Assembly: GCF_032917945.1 (NCBI RefSeq)
Contig: NZ_CP136624.1
Location: 3,720,001 to 3,784,000, forward strand
Length of the DNA: 64,000 bases
Reading direction: 5' to 3'
From: Bradyrhizobium sp. sBnM-33
Lineage (GTDB): Bacteria; Pseudomonadota; Alphaproteobacteria; Rhizobiales; Xanthobacteraceae
Shown here: in pieces, positions 27,545 to 35,562 of the stretch
Numbering within the stretch: the stretch's first letter is position 1
Layout: each line of letters opens with the position of its first letter
The notes under the pieces: generated by a model
What the model was told of the DNA's origin: nothing
Database searches by the model: none
Seen by the model: only the letters and a program-made list of their open reading frames with translations
Translations under genes and position numbers: made by a program

Positions 27545-28423
27545 TCAACGTGGGACAGGCGGTGGACCTGGCGGGCAACCCTCTGGCGGGCCAGCATCCC
27601 GTCCGTATACGTGGACGTAGTCGACAAGGAGTGTAGACGGGTTCGGCGTTCTATCGATAGGCCACCCGCTACCGAGCGCAAGGTTAACGAGCGGGTACAG
27701 CGGATAGGTGAGCTCGGGCGGGGTTGGATGACTCCAGACCCGTTTGCCGTCGAGAAAGAAAACGATGGCCTGGGGAGAAACATCGACCCCGAATGTGTGA
27801 AAGTCCTCGACCAGGGAATTATTCGGCACGTCGATCTTCTCGTCCTTGCCTCTTTTTTTGGCTGGGTCATTGAACCAGACATGCACGACAGACCGATAGC
27901 TGTCCGTGAACTGGCCATAATATTCGACGACGTCGACTTCCACGTTGCCGTCCCGTTGGTCGGCGGGCTTCAGCGCTGCGAGCCAAAAGGCCGGCCAAGT
28001 GCCAGGCCCCGGCGGCATCTTCATGCGCGCTTCGAAATACCCGTAGCGCGTCCCTGTGCCCACCCCTCTGGCATCGGCTGCTGCGATCAGGCCCGAAGTC
28101 CACCGCCCTTCTTGATTCTTGGAGGCCGTAATGGACAGGATTCCGTCCTTGATTTTGAACGGGCCTCCCGGCCCCGGGTCTATGAAAGTGGCGTCGCCAA
28201 AATCACCGCCCCAAGGGGTGTGCGCGGTCCAGCGTGCCGGGCCAATTCGGCTGGAAGAGATACTTTCGATTCGACGGTTGGGGGCGGTCTCCTCGTCGAA
28301 GTTCTCGATCATCACTGGACGGAATTCGCAGGAACCGGACCTCTCCTCTGACGCCGCGTATGCGGCTGGAACATTTAGAGTGATGAAGGCAGCGGCCCAC
28401 AAGCCAAGAGGAAAATTATTCAT
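27545..28423 (-). CDS. Secreted glycoside hydrolase family 16 (ExoK-like endoglycanase)
   Basis: This probably cuts beta-linkages in the exopolysaccharide, setting polymer length or releasing it, as ExoK does for succinoglycan. The 292-residue product has a signal peptide (MNNFPLGLWAAAFITLNVPA, cleavage near AYA). The GH16 jelly roll includes RYGYFEARMKMPPGPGTWPA and the active-site motif ExDxxE at 162-167 (VEVDVVEYYG: Glu162 nucleophile, Asp164, Glu167 acid/base). A Pro/Gly-rich tail follows (GPPEGCPPGPPPVPR). The ATG at 28421-28423 was chosen for the signal peptide; the frame is open up to 28669. The substrate is inferred from context. Confidence 0.88.
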   Translation of the reverse strand: MNNFPLGLWAAAFITLNVPAAYAASEERSGSCEFRPVMIENFDEETAPNRRIESISSSRIGPARWTAHTPWGGDFGDATFIDPGPGGPFKIKDGILSITASKNQEGRWTSGLIAAADARGVGTGTRYGYFEARMKMPPGPGTWPAFWLAALKPADQRDGNVEVDVVEYYGQFTDSYRSVVHVWFNDPAKKRGKDEKIDVPNNSLVEDFHTFGVDVSPQAIVFFLDGKRVWSHPTPPELTYPLYPLVNLALGSGWPIDRTPNPSTLLVDYVHVYGRDAGPPEGCPPGPPPVPR

Positions 28424-29158
28424 CTGGCAAGCGGTGCGATGTTGATTTGAGCGTTGAGTTAGTTCCACTATTTGCTCATGCCGCCGTGGATTGGTCGCCC
28501 GTTCGACATCGCGCGACGCAAGGAGCTGTTTGGTGGGGGAGAATGGCCTTGCTCCGAACTGCCGTTCTAGACGTAAGCGTGCGAACGTCCGCACGAACAT
28601 GCACAACATTTTCCGCGCTGAGTCCATCCATGTACCCTTTCTGTCTGAATAGGCCATCTCAACACTCAAGTTACTATAGCATGGCTTTCACGGGTTTATT
28701 TTATCTTCCATTAGCAGCGGAACAAGCTGCCCCACTCGCTAGAATATCTCCGGCTCGCAACCAATCGCAGCAACAGGGGGACGGATCTCCAAGATGTAGA
28801 GGGTGATGGGGAGAGTAACAGGCTGACACTGGCGAACAATAGTGTCGTTGATGACGTCAGCTCGTGATGTTCTGGAAACGACAGATAACAACCGATGGTC
28901 CCATTCCTTTCGCAAAATGGCCTTAATCCAGCCGGTCGCCTGCAACCCGACGGCTCTTAACCCCTGAACCAGATGCGCTTGCGTCCCTCGGGGGCGTGCC
29001 GAGTTGCGGTACTTGACTTTAACCGCAGCGCTCAAGAAGTGAAGTTCCGCTCCTGTTAAGCGGAAGGTCATGGAGGCGGGCTAGACGGAACTGATGCGCC
29101 ACAATTCGCTCAAACTCTCGATATTGCTTGACGGGTTCACCCGCCGAGGACTGAAGGC
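28424..29158. other. Intergenic stretch with one doubtful frame
   Basis: About 735 bases between the GH16 gene and the FkbM-like gene. A 110-codon minus-strand frame at 28739-29071 (start MTFRLTGAELHFLSAAVKVK) has an ATG but no good ribosome binding site or known motif. I do not call it as a gene. The rest has no coding signal. Confidence 0.35.
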
Positions 29159-29923
29159 ATGTTCGATAAACTTATCAATGTTTACCGGAGTCGCGGCATT
29201 TCAGAGCTGGGTGGCCGCGTACTCTCTTATTGTTATAAGAGGGCTATCCGACCATTAATGCCCTCCGACGGTTATTTGGTCTTTGGGGATGTACTAGTTG
29301 GCTTACCTCGCAAGGTTGGCGACAGAGTAATGTTTTCGAGGCTGTATTTTCCGATTGGCGATCAGCCAAACTATGAACTCGGCCTTGTGACTGCTTTGAA
29401 GAAAAATGTTCGTCAAAGCGATAGAGTTGTCATCGTGGGTGGAGGGTTGGGAGTGACTGCTGTCACCGCAGCTTTGGCGACGACCCACAAAGGGAGCGTC
29501 ACGTGTTTTGAGGGAGATCTTGCTGGGGTGAGGGCGGTGCGTCGTGCGGCCAGCCTAAACGGCGTCGAGGCCCATCTCACAGTTGTCCACGCAGTCGTAA
29601 GTGAGGCCATCGGGGTATATGGGTCGGAAGTTTCGCGAACCATCGTACGTCCAGATGAACTGCCCGCGTGTGACGTTCTAGAATTAGACTGTGAGGGGGC
29701 GGAAACAAACATTCTGCGAGAGATGACCATCGATCCGCGCGTGATAGTAGTGGAAACCCACGGTTTCCTTGGTTCAGCTACCGCAGATGTGCGCCGGCTT
29801 TTGGAATCAAGAGGATATAGCGTCGATGATCTCGGTTGGTCGGAGCCCTCACGACTAGACGATTGCATCGACTGGGACATCAGAGTACTCGTTGCGAGCA
29901 AAGACTCGGTTGCCTCAGGTTGA
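29159..29923 (+). CDS. FkbM-like SAM-dependent methyltransferase
   Basis: The 254-residue product has a class I methyltransferase core: motif I VVIVGGGLGVTAVTAA (about 91-106), an acidic residue after strand 2 (TCFEGDLAGVRAV), and the strand-4 motif LPACDVLELDCEGAE typical of the FkbM family. IVVETHGF follows. FkbM enzymes usually O-methylate sugars or polyketides, so a decoration step on the polysaccharide is likely. GAGGA lies upstream of the ATG. It is the last clear gene of the first polysaccharide locus. Confidence 0.75.
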   Translation: MFDKLINVYRSRGISELGGRVLSYCYKRAIRPLMPSDGYLVFGDVLVGLPRKVGDRVMFSRLYFPIGDQPNYELGLVTALKKNVRQSDRVVIVGGGLGVTAVTAALATTHKGSVTCFEGDLAGVRAVRRAASLNGVEAHLTVVHAVVSEAIGVYGSEVSRTIVRPDELPACDVLELDCEGAETNILREMTIDPRVIVVETHGFLGSATADVRRLLESRGYSVDDLGWSEPSRLDDCIDWDIRVLVASKDSVASG

Positions 29924-30303
29924 CGCTTAACTGCACCGGATCCTCATTAATGCCGGCTGCTCACGTCCATGGAAGAGTTCGCCTGCTGCAGTTCACTGGT
30001 TCAACTGACTCAAATTACTGGTTCAACTGACTCAAAGACCTCGCGCAATAGCGAGATCGAGCGTGCGATGACGAGAGGGCTTACCGTGGTTTGACGACAC
30101 GGAGAATACGCCCCGTGTAAGCTAGGGAGAAATGCGCGGCATCTTCGGCGTCATCAAGTACGACCGCCGTGATGCTCCCCCATTGATCCCGTGATCGGCC
30201 AGGTGAGAGCCCAGGGACACCTCGGCCACTGTTAACGCAAACTCGCGAAAGACGTTGGCGATTTTGGCGATCTGATAGTCTGCAAGGGCCGGCGGCCGCC
30301 CAG
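29924..30303. other. Intergenic stretch before the insertion hot spot
   Basis: About 380 bases containing the 22-bp-period direct repeat described separately. A minus-strand frame (30122-30352) includes ADYQIAKIANVFREFALTVA, which looks protein-like, but it has no start signal and no family I know; perhaps a relic. Confidence 0.35.
29995..30036. repeat. Tandem direct repeat, two units
   Basis: The 20-base unit ACTGGTTCAACTGACTCAAA occurs exactly at 29995-30014 and again at 30017-30036, a period of 22 bases. It lies just after the FkbM-like gene. It may be a chance duplication or part of a regulatory site. Confidence 0.8.
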
Positions 30304-30492
30304 ATGTACGATCCGGCTTATCCGGTTTGCCTGCGGGATACGGCCCGGCCACCTATTACGAATGCCGCTACACGTCGCTGCCTCAATGCAACGTTCCGGC
30401 ATCGGGCCGCTCGGCGCAGTGCGTCATCAATCCCTATTTCGGGGGCACGCAAGACCGCGCGGGTTATCGGCGGCATCGCGGGGTCTACTAGG
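30304..30492 (+). pseudogene. DUF3551 family protein, frameshifted fragment
   Basis: The first frame reads MYDPAYPVCLR. After a shift of one base near 30332 the sequence continues GPATYYECRYTSLPQCNVPA, then GRSAQCVINPYFGG and a stop at 30490-30492. These are the conserved pieces of DUF3551, a small secreted cysteine-containing family common in Bradyrhizobium. No signal peptide is found upstream, so the 5' end is lost as well. This lies just left of the IS5-type element. Confidence 0.6.
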
Positions 30493-30577
30493 TGACCGGA
30501 TCGGCCGCAGGACCACGTACGCCATGCTGGTGATCCTGGTGCTAACCGATCGTCTGGCACGTCATGGGATCGCTGTA

Positions 30578-30611
30578 GCGGCCCCGGCTTTCTCCGCTGG
30601 ACCGGGGCCGC
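30578..30611. repeat. 10-bp perfect GC-rich inverted repeat
   Basis: GCGGCCCCGG (30578-30587) is complementary to CCGGGGCCGC (30602-30611) with a 14-base loop. A further GCCGGCCGGGGC follows at once. It forms a strong hairpin between the DUF3551 relic and the IS5 element. No T-run follows, so it is not a standard terminator. Confidence 0.6.
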
Positions 30612-30694
30612 CAGCCGCCGGCCGGGGCTTGGCGTTTCCAGAATCCCGCACCGGTCGTCCGCAACGTCGAGCGCGAATTGATAAGGACGCGCTA

Positions 30695-31511
30695 GGTGGT
30701 GTGGACTCAAGGGATTCCCTTTTAGGAGCAAATCAGATTCAAGGCTTCTTTTGGGGAGCGGTCTTGGGTGTGATGGAGCGGTTGGTTTTGGCGGCGTGGG
30801 AGCGGATGGCGCCGCTGCTCATGGGCCGGCCTGACCAGAAGGGGGTTCGACCGGCCGCGACAATCGGATGTTCGTGTGCTGTGGATCGTGCGCACGGGCT
30901 CTCCCTGGCGTGATCTTCCGGAGGCGTTTGGAGATTGGAACAGCGTGTTCCGGCGCTTCAGCCGATGGAGCATCAAGGGTGTTTGGTGGCGGATATTCGA
31001 GGCGATGTCCGATGATCTGGACTTCGAATATCTGATCGTCGATTCCACCATCGTCCGAGCCCACCAGCACGCTGCCGGGGCCAAAAAAGAGGGTCTGAAG
31101 ATCAGGCGCTCGGCCGCTCGCGCGGCGGCCTGAGCACCAAGATACATATGGCCGTTCGTGGCTTGGGGTGTCCCGTGCGGTTCACGTGGGGCGATGCACC
31201 GCAAGCCGCCGCATTGATCGAGGGATTACCTGCCGAGGTCGTCATGGCCGATACGGCCTATGACGCCGATCACTTGCGCCAGGCCATAGCAAGGGCGCGC
31301 TCGCCGTCATACCCAACAACCCGTCACGCGCGCTCAAATATCCGCTCGACAAGCATCTCTATGCCCAGCGCTATCTCGTCGAATGCTGCTTCTCCAAACT
31401 CAAGCAGTTCCGCCGCGTCGCAACCCGCTTTGAAAGGACCGCCCGAGATTACCGGGCCGTCATCACCCTCGCGGCCATCATGCTATGGATGCGATAAGTG
31501 TCCACACCACC
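30695..31511 (+). mobile_element. IS5-family (IS427-like) element, degenerate copy
   Basis: Ends GGTGGTGTGGACT and GTGTCCACACCACC form inverted repeats, flanked by TA on both sides (30693-30694 and 31512-31513), as expected for the 2-bp target duplication of this group. The element is 817 bases, about 31 shorter than the copy at 55036-55883. Several small internal deletions explain the difference. The right flank is now occupied by an IS481 element. Orientation is opposite to the second copy. Confidence 0.8.
30773..31497 (+). pseudogene. IS5-family DDE transposase, multiply frameshifted
   Basis: Pieces match the second copy closely: LVLAAWERMAPLLMGRPDQK, then WIVRTGSPWRDLPEAF and FEYLIVDSTIVRAHQHAAG (first catalytic Asp), then VVMADTAYDADHLRQAI (second Asp). 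Small deletions relative to the second copy break the frame near 30790-30860, 31185 and 31290. In addition the slippery run reads AAAAAAGAGGG instead of AAAAAAGGGGG. The conserved C-terminal Glu region survives only in another frame. Inactive. Confidence 0.8.
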
Positions 31512-32476
31512 TAGGTGTTTAGTCCCGGCATTTTCTGGAGCGGATTAAGTTTGAATCGTTCTGGCTGGGAAGTCCAGCATTTGCAGATGTATTCGTAGGG
31601 CGTGAGACCCTTCAGGGTCTTCAGCCGCCGAGCGCAGTTGTAGGCGTTAATGAAGTCGGCAAGGTGTGCTTCGAGCTGATCGTGTCGATCGTAATGGTAG
31701 CGTTGGACGGTCGCTTCCTTGATCGTGCGGTTCATGCGCTCGACCTGGCCATTGGTCCAGGGATGCTTGATCTTGGTTAGCCGATGTTCGATGCCATTCT
31801 CTTGGCAGCGCATATCGAACATATGTGTCACGTATCTTGCCGTCGGGCCGTCTGCGTAGCGCGGCGGGAAAGTGAACTGGATCCCATTGTCGGTGAGAAC
31901 CGTGTGGATCTTGTAGGGGACAGCCGCAATCAGAGCTTCGAGGAAGGCCGCGGCGGAGGTCCTTCCCGTCTTCCTGACCAGTTGCACGAAGGCGAACTTG
32001 CTGGTGCGATCGATGGCGACGTAGAGGTAGAGCTTGCCTTCAGCGGTCTGGAGCTCAGCAATGTCGATGTGGAAATAACCGATCGGGTAAGCCTTGAACT
32101 TTTTCTTCGGAGGCTTGCTGCCTTCGACCTCCGGCAATCGGCTGATGCCGTGGCGCTGGAGACAGCGATGCAGGGATGATCGCGTCAGATGCGGGATGGT
32201 CGGCTGGAGCGCATAGAGGCAATCATCGAGCGGCAATAGCGTATGCCGCCGGAAAGCGACGATGATCGCCTCCTCCTCGATGGAAAGCACGGTCGATTTG
32301 GCTTCCTTCGGGCCTGTCGGGAGATCGGCGACAGTCTCGCGCTCCTTCCACTTCGCGACGGTCTTCTGGTTGATCCCGTAGCGCTTGGCGAGCGCCCTCA
32401 GGCTCTCTTGACTATTCTGTATTGCTCGACGGACTGCCTCCGTCGTGGTGGCGCAGCCGTGTAAAACTTGTCCCAT
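31511..32476 (-). CDS. IS481-family transposase
   Basis: The 321-residue DDE transposase has an N-terminal helix-turn-helix (SLRALAKRYGINQKTVAKWK, about 24-43) and an rve-type catalytic domain. The latter contains FHIDIAELQTAEGKLYL (first Asp), AVLTDNGIQF-type sequence (HTVLTDNGIQF, second Asp) and HPWTNGQVERMNRTIKEA (Glu). No frameshift is visible. The reading frame runs through the end of the element and stops at a TAG (31511-31513) supplied by the CTAG target duplication, so the stop codon comes from the target site. Probably active. Confidence 0.92.
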   Translation of the reverse strand: MGQVLHGCATTTEAVRRAIQNSQESLRALAKRYGINQKTVAKWKERETVADLPTGPKEAKSTVLSIEEEAIIVAFRRHTLLPLDDCLYALQPTIPHLTRSSLHRCLQRHGISRLPEVEGSKPPKKKFKAYPIGYFHIDIAELQTAEGKLYLYVAIDRTSKFAFVQLVRKTGRTSAAAFLEALIAAVPYKIHTVLTDNGIQFTFPPRYADGPTARYVTHMFDMRCQENGIEHRLTKIKHPWTNGQVERMNRTIKEATVQRYHYDRHDQLEAHLADFINAYNCARRLKTLKGLTPYEYICKCWTSQPERFKLNPLQKMPGLNT

Positions 32477-32533
32477 AGCGCATCCTTCGAATCGTGCGAT
32501 AAGAATGCACCATCAAAGCTCGGGACTAAACAC
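31515..32533 (-). mobile_element. IS481-family insertion sequence, apparently complete
   Basis: The element is about 1.02 kb. Terminal inverted repeats begin GTGTTTAGTCCCG (31515 onward, and on the opposite strand from 32533). It is flanked by the direct repeat CTAG at 31511-31514 and 32534-32537, the known target preference of IS481-type elements. It was inserted at the CTAG formed by the right end of the degenerate IS5 element. It carries one intact transposase gene. Confidence 0.85.
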
Positions 32534-32549
32534 CTAGGGCATACCGAGT

Positions 32550-33332
32550 CTATTCTACAAAAAAAAGCCCCACATATTTGCCATGAAACTCAAAAACATG
32601 CGCTTTAACCTTGCTGCTTTTTACAAAGTCCTCAAAATAACAATTGTCATTGATGTCGTCCATAATGACTGCGCCGCCTTTGTGCATTCGCGGCAGTATC
32701 AGTTTGATCGCCCATTTTCTGCCGGAGTACGATTTGTCCGAGTCGTAATGGAAGATATCTATGTTATCAATTCGCGAAAGTATGTTTGGCAAGTTGCTCC
32801 TGTCTCCCTTGAGCAAACAAGTCCAGTTTTCTTTGAGTTCGTCGTCAACTACATATCCAATGTATTTCTCGGGATCCTGAATACGAAAATAAGGAAGATC
32901 GCTAGAGTATAGTCGACCGCTTCCGTTCTTTTTAAGGGCCTTCAAGATTGCTTGACTGGAAAATCCCGCGGCGACGCCTGTTTCTACGACGTTTGAAGGT
33001 TTCATTTTGCGAACGAGAAAATACAAAAGCGGAAAATTTCCGCCGCCTCCAAGATCTATGTCCAGACTCTCCATTTTTGCATCGGCAGCAATCTGTATTT
33101 TCTGACTGGAGTCTTTGGACTCCTCCCAAAGAGGTCCGTCGATCTTCTTGCAAAAATCGTCCAAGCTTGTTCGCGTGCTAAGAAGCCACGGCATCGGATC
33201 CGATGACGGAGGCGCGATGATTCGTTCTTTAAGCCGGATGAGCAGCTTTCTCATCATTTCCACAGAGTATTGCCCGCGTACGAAATTCTTTGCTGTCGGG
33301 ATGATTGGAAAGCCCCAATATGCTTTCTTCAT
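32550..33332 (-). CDS. SAM-dependent methyltransferase, AT-rich gene
   Basis: The 260-residue product has a class I methyltransferase core: SNVVETGVAAGFSSQAIL (motif I, about 113-130), LYSSDLPYF (acidic residue after strand 2), DIFHYDSDKSYSGRKWAI and GGAVIMDDINDN. This resembles the Methyltransf_24/CmcI-like group with a DxxH/D..S loop, often O-methylating sugars or small molecules. The gene is visibly more AT-rich and uses more A/T-ending codons than the neighbouring operons, suggesting recent transfer. It ends 13 bases from the IS481 right flank, so the insertion just misses it. Confidence 0.72.
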   Translation of the reverse strand: MKKAYWGFPIIPTAKNFVRGQYSVEMMRKLLIRLKERIIAPPSSDPMPWLLSTRTSLDDFCKKIDGPLWEESKDSSQKIQIAADAKMESLDIDLGGGGNFPLLYFLVRKMKPSNVVETGVAAGFSSQAILKALKKNGSGRLYSSDLPYFRIQDPEKYIGYVVDDELKENWTCLLKGDRSNLPNILSRIDNIDIFHYDSDKSYSGRKWAIKLILPRMHKGGAVIMDDINDNCYFEDFVKSSKVKAHVFEFHGKYVGLFFVE

Positions 33333-33417
33333 GGATCGACTCCGACTCTTTGGATTTCGCTAGGCGTCGCATCGGGAGACGTGGATGCGAATCAATGTAG
33401 TGGTCTGCGAGAGGTTC

Positions 33418-33594
33418 CTAACGTCCAGCCGGCGCTCCATCCGCTTCCGGCTTGTGTCGACCTCTTGACGCCTTCTTCACCGCAGACTTCCGGGTTTTCC
33501 CGGCTTCGTAGCGGACCTCGTAGTCCTGCCCGCCAGCGACCCGCGCTCGATCTTGCCTGCGCCCGCTGCTAGATTGCCTCTTTGCCTTCGCCAT
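33418..33594 (-). CDS. Small basic protein, DUF3606-like
   Basis: The 58-residue product starts MAKAKRQSSSGRRQDRARVA, then GGQDYEVRYEAGKTRKSA. The QDRxRV..GQDYEVRY pattern is that of DUF3606, short proteins of unknown function frequent in Rhizobiales. The ATG at 33592-33594 is preceded by GGAGG and is preferred over the frame opening at 33726. The Lys/Arg-rich tail could bind nucleic acid, but this is a guess. Confidence 0.6.
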   Translation of the reverse strand: MAKAKRQSSSGRRQDRARVAGGQDYEVRYEAGKTRKSAVKKASRGRHKPEADGAPAGR

Positions 33595-34090
33595 CCTGCA
33601 ATACCTCCCTTTGCGGGTAGCAACGTAATCGGCGAGTTCCAGAACTCGCAGAGGCGGGAACGAAACCATCAACGCCAATTTGAGAAGGCATTGTTGTCGC
33701 GTGGGGTTCGTTATGCGTAGATCCAATTGGACCCCGTCGATCGTACCTGACGGCGACGATCAGACGGTGATCACTTCCAGCCGGCCCGTCGTCACGTCTG
33801 ACTTAAGCGCATGGTCAAGCATAGACACAAGCCGATCCCTTCAAAGAGATCGTGAAACTCGCCTATCCCATGCTCCGTGAAAGGTGGGACCAAAACGACG
33901 CTTATCGAAAGACGGCGTCAAAGCCGTCCTCTTCGTGGTCGGCCACAACTTCCGCCGCGTCCTCATGGCTGAGCTTGCGGCCTATTCCTGATGATTACGA
34001 TACTGCTTCATCATTCGATCAGCGCTCAACCGACTTTCGAACCGACGGACTCGTTAGCGTTGGACAATAGATCGCTCGCCAAAGTGAAAC
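33595..34090. other. Eroded stretch between DUF3606-like and flippase genes
   Basis: About 500 bases. At 33713 a plus-strand ATG opens MRRSNWTPSIVPDGDDQTV, which I recall as the N-terminus of a conserved Bradyrhizobium hypothetical protein. The sequence then departs from it, so this seems a relic. No intact gene is seen. Confidence 0.35.
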
Positions 34091-35557
34091 TTAGAAAATA
34101 AGATTCACGATCCTCGAAATTATTGGCCGCACATAGGAAATCAATACTTGGTCCCGGCGGCTAAGCATCCACGCCGACAGGCATGAGAGTATCGCCAAAG
34201 CCCATGCGAGTGCCGCTCCTATGTCTGGTCTAATAAGTTCGGCTATCAGCAACGCCGCTATGACAGCGAGCGCTGGTGCTCCAAGTTCTTTCAAGCCAGC
34301 ACCTTTGAAGCCCGCAGCTAGAAACATCAATACGCCATCTGCGGTTACCCGCAGGCACCAAGCCATTGCGGCTCCTGGAAGACCAAAAATCTTGATGAAT
34401 AGCGAAAGCAGAAGTACGAAGGGGATCACTTCAAGCGCATGGAGTTTGGCGACGAGATCCGGTCTATTTTGAGCTTGAAGCAGGGTGAATGGAATCAAAG
34501 CGAGGCCGTTAATCCATACTCCTATCAGTAAAATTTCCGCAACCAGATGGCTCTCAAGAGCAAAGTCTTCGCCAACCCACATCCCGAGGGCTAACTTAGT
34601 GAGCAGTATAGCGGGGACACATATGAGGGCCATCGTGGCGCTTAGAATTATCAGTGATCTATGACTTAGTTCTTGGGCTTCGATAGTTGTCGAGTAGCAC
34701 AGGCGCGGAAACAAAGCCCGCGTGAGTGCAGCCGGCACGATCAACGCTTTCCCTGCCAGACTGAAGGGAATGGAGTAGTGCGCCACGGCACGCGCGCCGA
34801 GTAGTAAACCTATAACGAACTGGTCTATACTCGTAAGAACGGGGCTCACGCTGTTTGTGACGGTGATCCAGCCTCCATATCGGACGAGCTCTTTGATATG
34901 GCTCCTATCGACCTGTGGCCATCCTGCGGCAAATGCCCAGCGGATACATTCGAAAGCCAACCAAGCAATAGCGAAAGTCCGTGCTGCGATAGCCCCCAGC
35001 ACGGCAACCTCCAGGTTGGATCCTAACCAATACACGAAAGCAAGAGGCAAGCATTGCAGCAAAATGGCGCCAACCACTTGTTGAATATTAAGTTGCAGAA
35101 AGCGTTCGTTGGCCTCCATACACCCGACTAGCACGCCATTTAAGAGCGCTATCGGAAAAAAAATTGCGATCCAGGGCAGCGAAGCAAAAACTTCGCCGTA
35201 GAGCGACGTATGTTTGCTGATGGTTATGTTCAGTATGGGGACAGCAACGAGATAAAATATCCCAGCCACAGATAGCCCTGTTGCAACGTTCAAGCAGGCC
35301 GCAGTGTAAAAGATGCTTGCTCTGGTCTTAATTCCGCTGCTTCGTAACATCGACAGGCGATGTGCAGTCGCGCGTGACAAGCCAAAATCAAAAAGCCCGA
35401 AATAGCCGAATACCAGCCATATAAGTGATAGAACTCCGTATCGTGCTTCTCCAATCACCCGCAGATAAATCGGAATAGTCAGCACAGCGACCAATGTAGG
35501 GATTGAGGCTCCAATGATGTTGTAAACGACGTTCCGCTTTAGGTAGCTCTCGGACAT
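34091..35557 (-). CDS. wzx: Oligosaccharide flippase, Wzx/polysaccharide transporter family
   Basis: This flips the lipid-linked repeat unit to the periplasmic side. The 488-residue product has about 12-14 predicted membrane helices, beginning MSESYLKRNVVYNIIGASIP and including FDFGLSRATAHRLSMLRSSG and QFVIGLLLGARAVAHYSIPF. The order of hydrophobic blocks and short basic loops is typical of PF01943/PF13440 flippases. Its start is five bases after the stop of the GT2 gene, so it is the last gene of a four-gene operon. The sequence is more AT-rich than the first polysaccharide locus. Wzx identity is firm at family level only. Confidence 0.85.
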   Translation of the reverse strand: MSESYLKRNVVYNIIGASIPTLVAVLTIPIYLRVIGEARYGVLSLIWLVFGYFGLFDFGLSRATAHRLSMLRSSGIKTRASIFYTAACLNVATGLSVAGIFYLVAVPILNITISKHTSLYGEVFASLPWIAIFFPIALLNGVLVGCMEANERFLQLNIQQVVGAILLQCLPLAFVYWLGSNLEVAVLGAIAARTFAIAWLAFECIRWAFAAGWPQVDRSHIKELVRYGGWITVTNSVSPVLTSIDQFVIGLLLGARAVAHYSIPFSLAGKALIVPAALTRALFPRLCYSTTIEAQELSHRSLIILSATMALICVPAILLTKLALGMWVGEDFALESHLVAEILLIGVWINGLALIPFTLLQAQNRPDLVAKLHALEVIPFVLLLSLFIKIFGLPGAAMAWCLRVTADGVLMFLAAGFKGAGLKELGAPALAVIAALLIAELIRPDIGAALAWALAILSCLSAWMLSRRDQVLISYVRPIISRIVNLIF

Positions 35558-35562
35558 CTATT

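Noticed and set aside
28739..29071. 110-codon minus-strand frame between GH16 and FkbM-like genes
   Set aside because: No good start signal and no domain; it may be a chance frame. Mentioned in the intergenic entry only.
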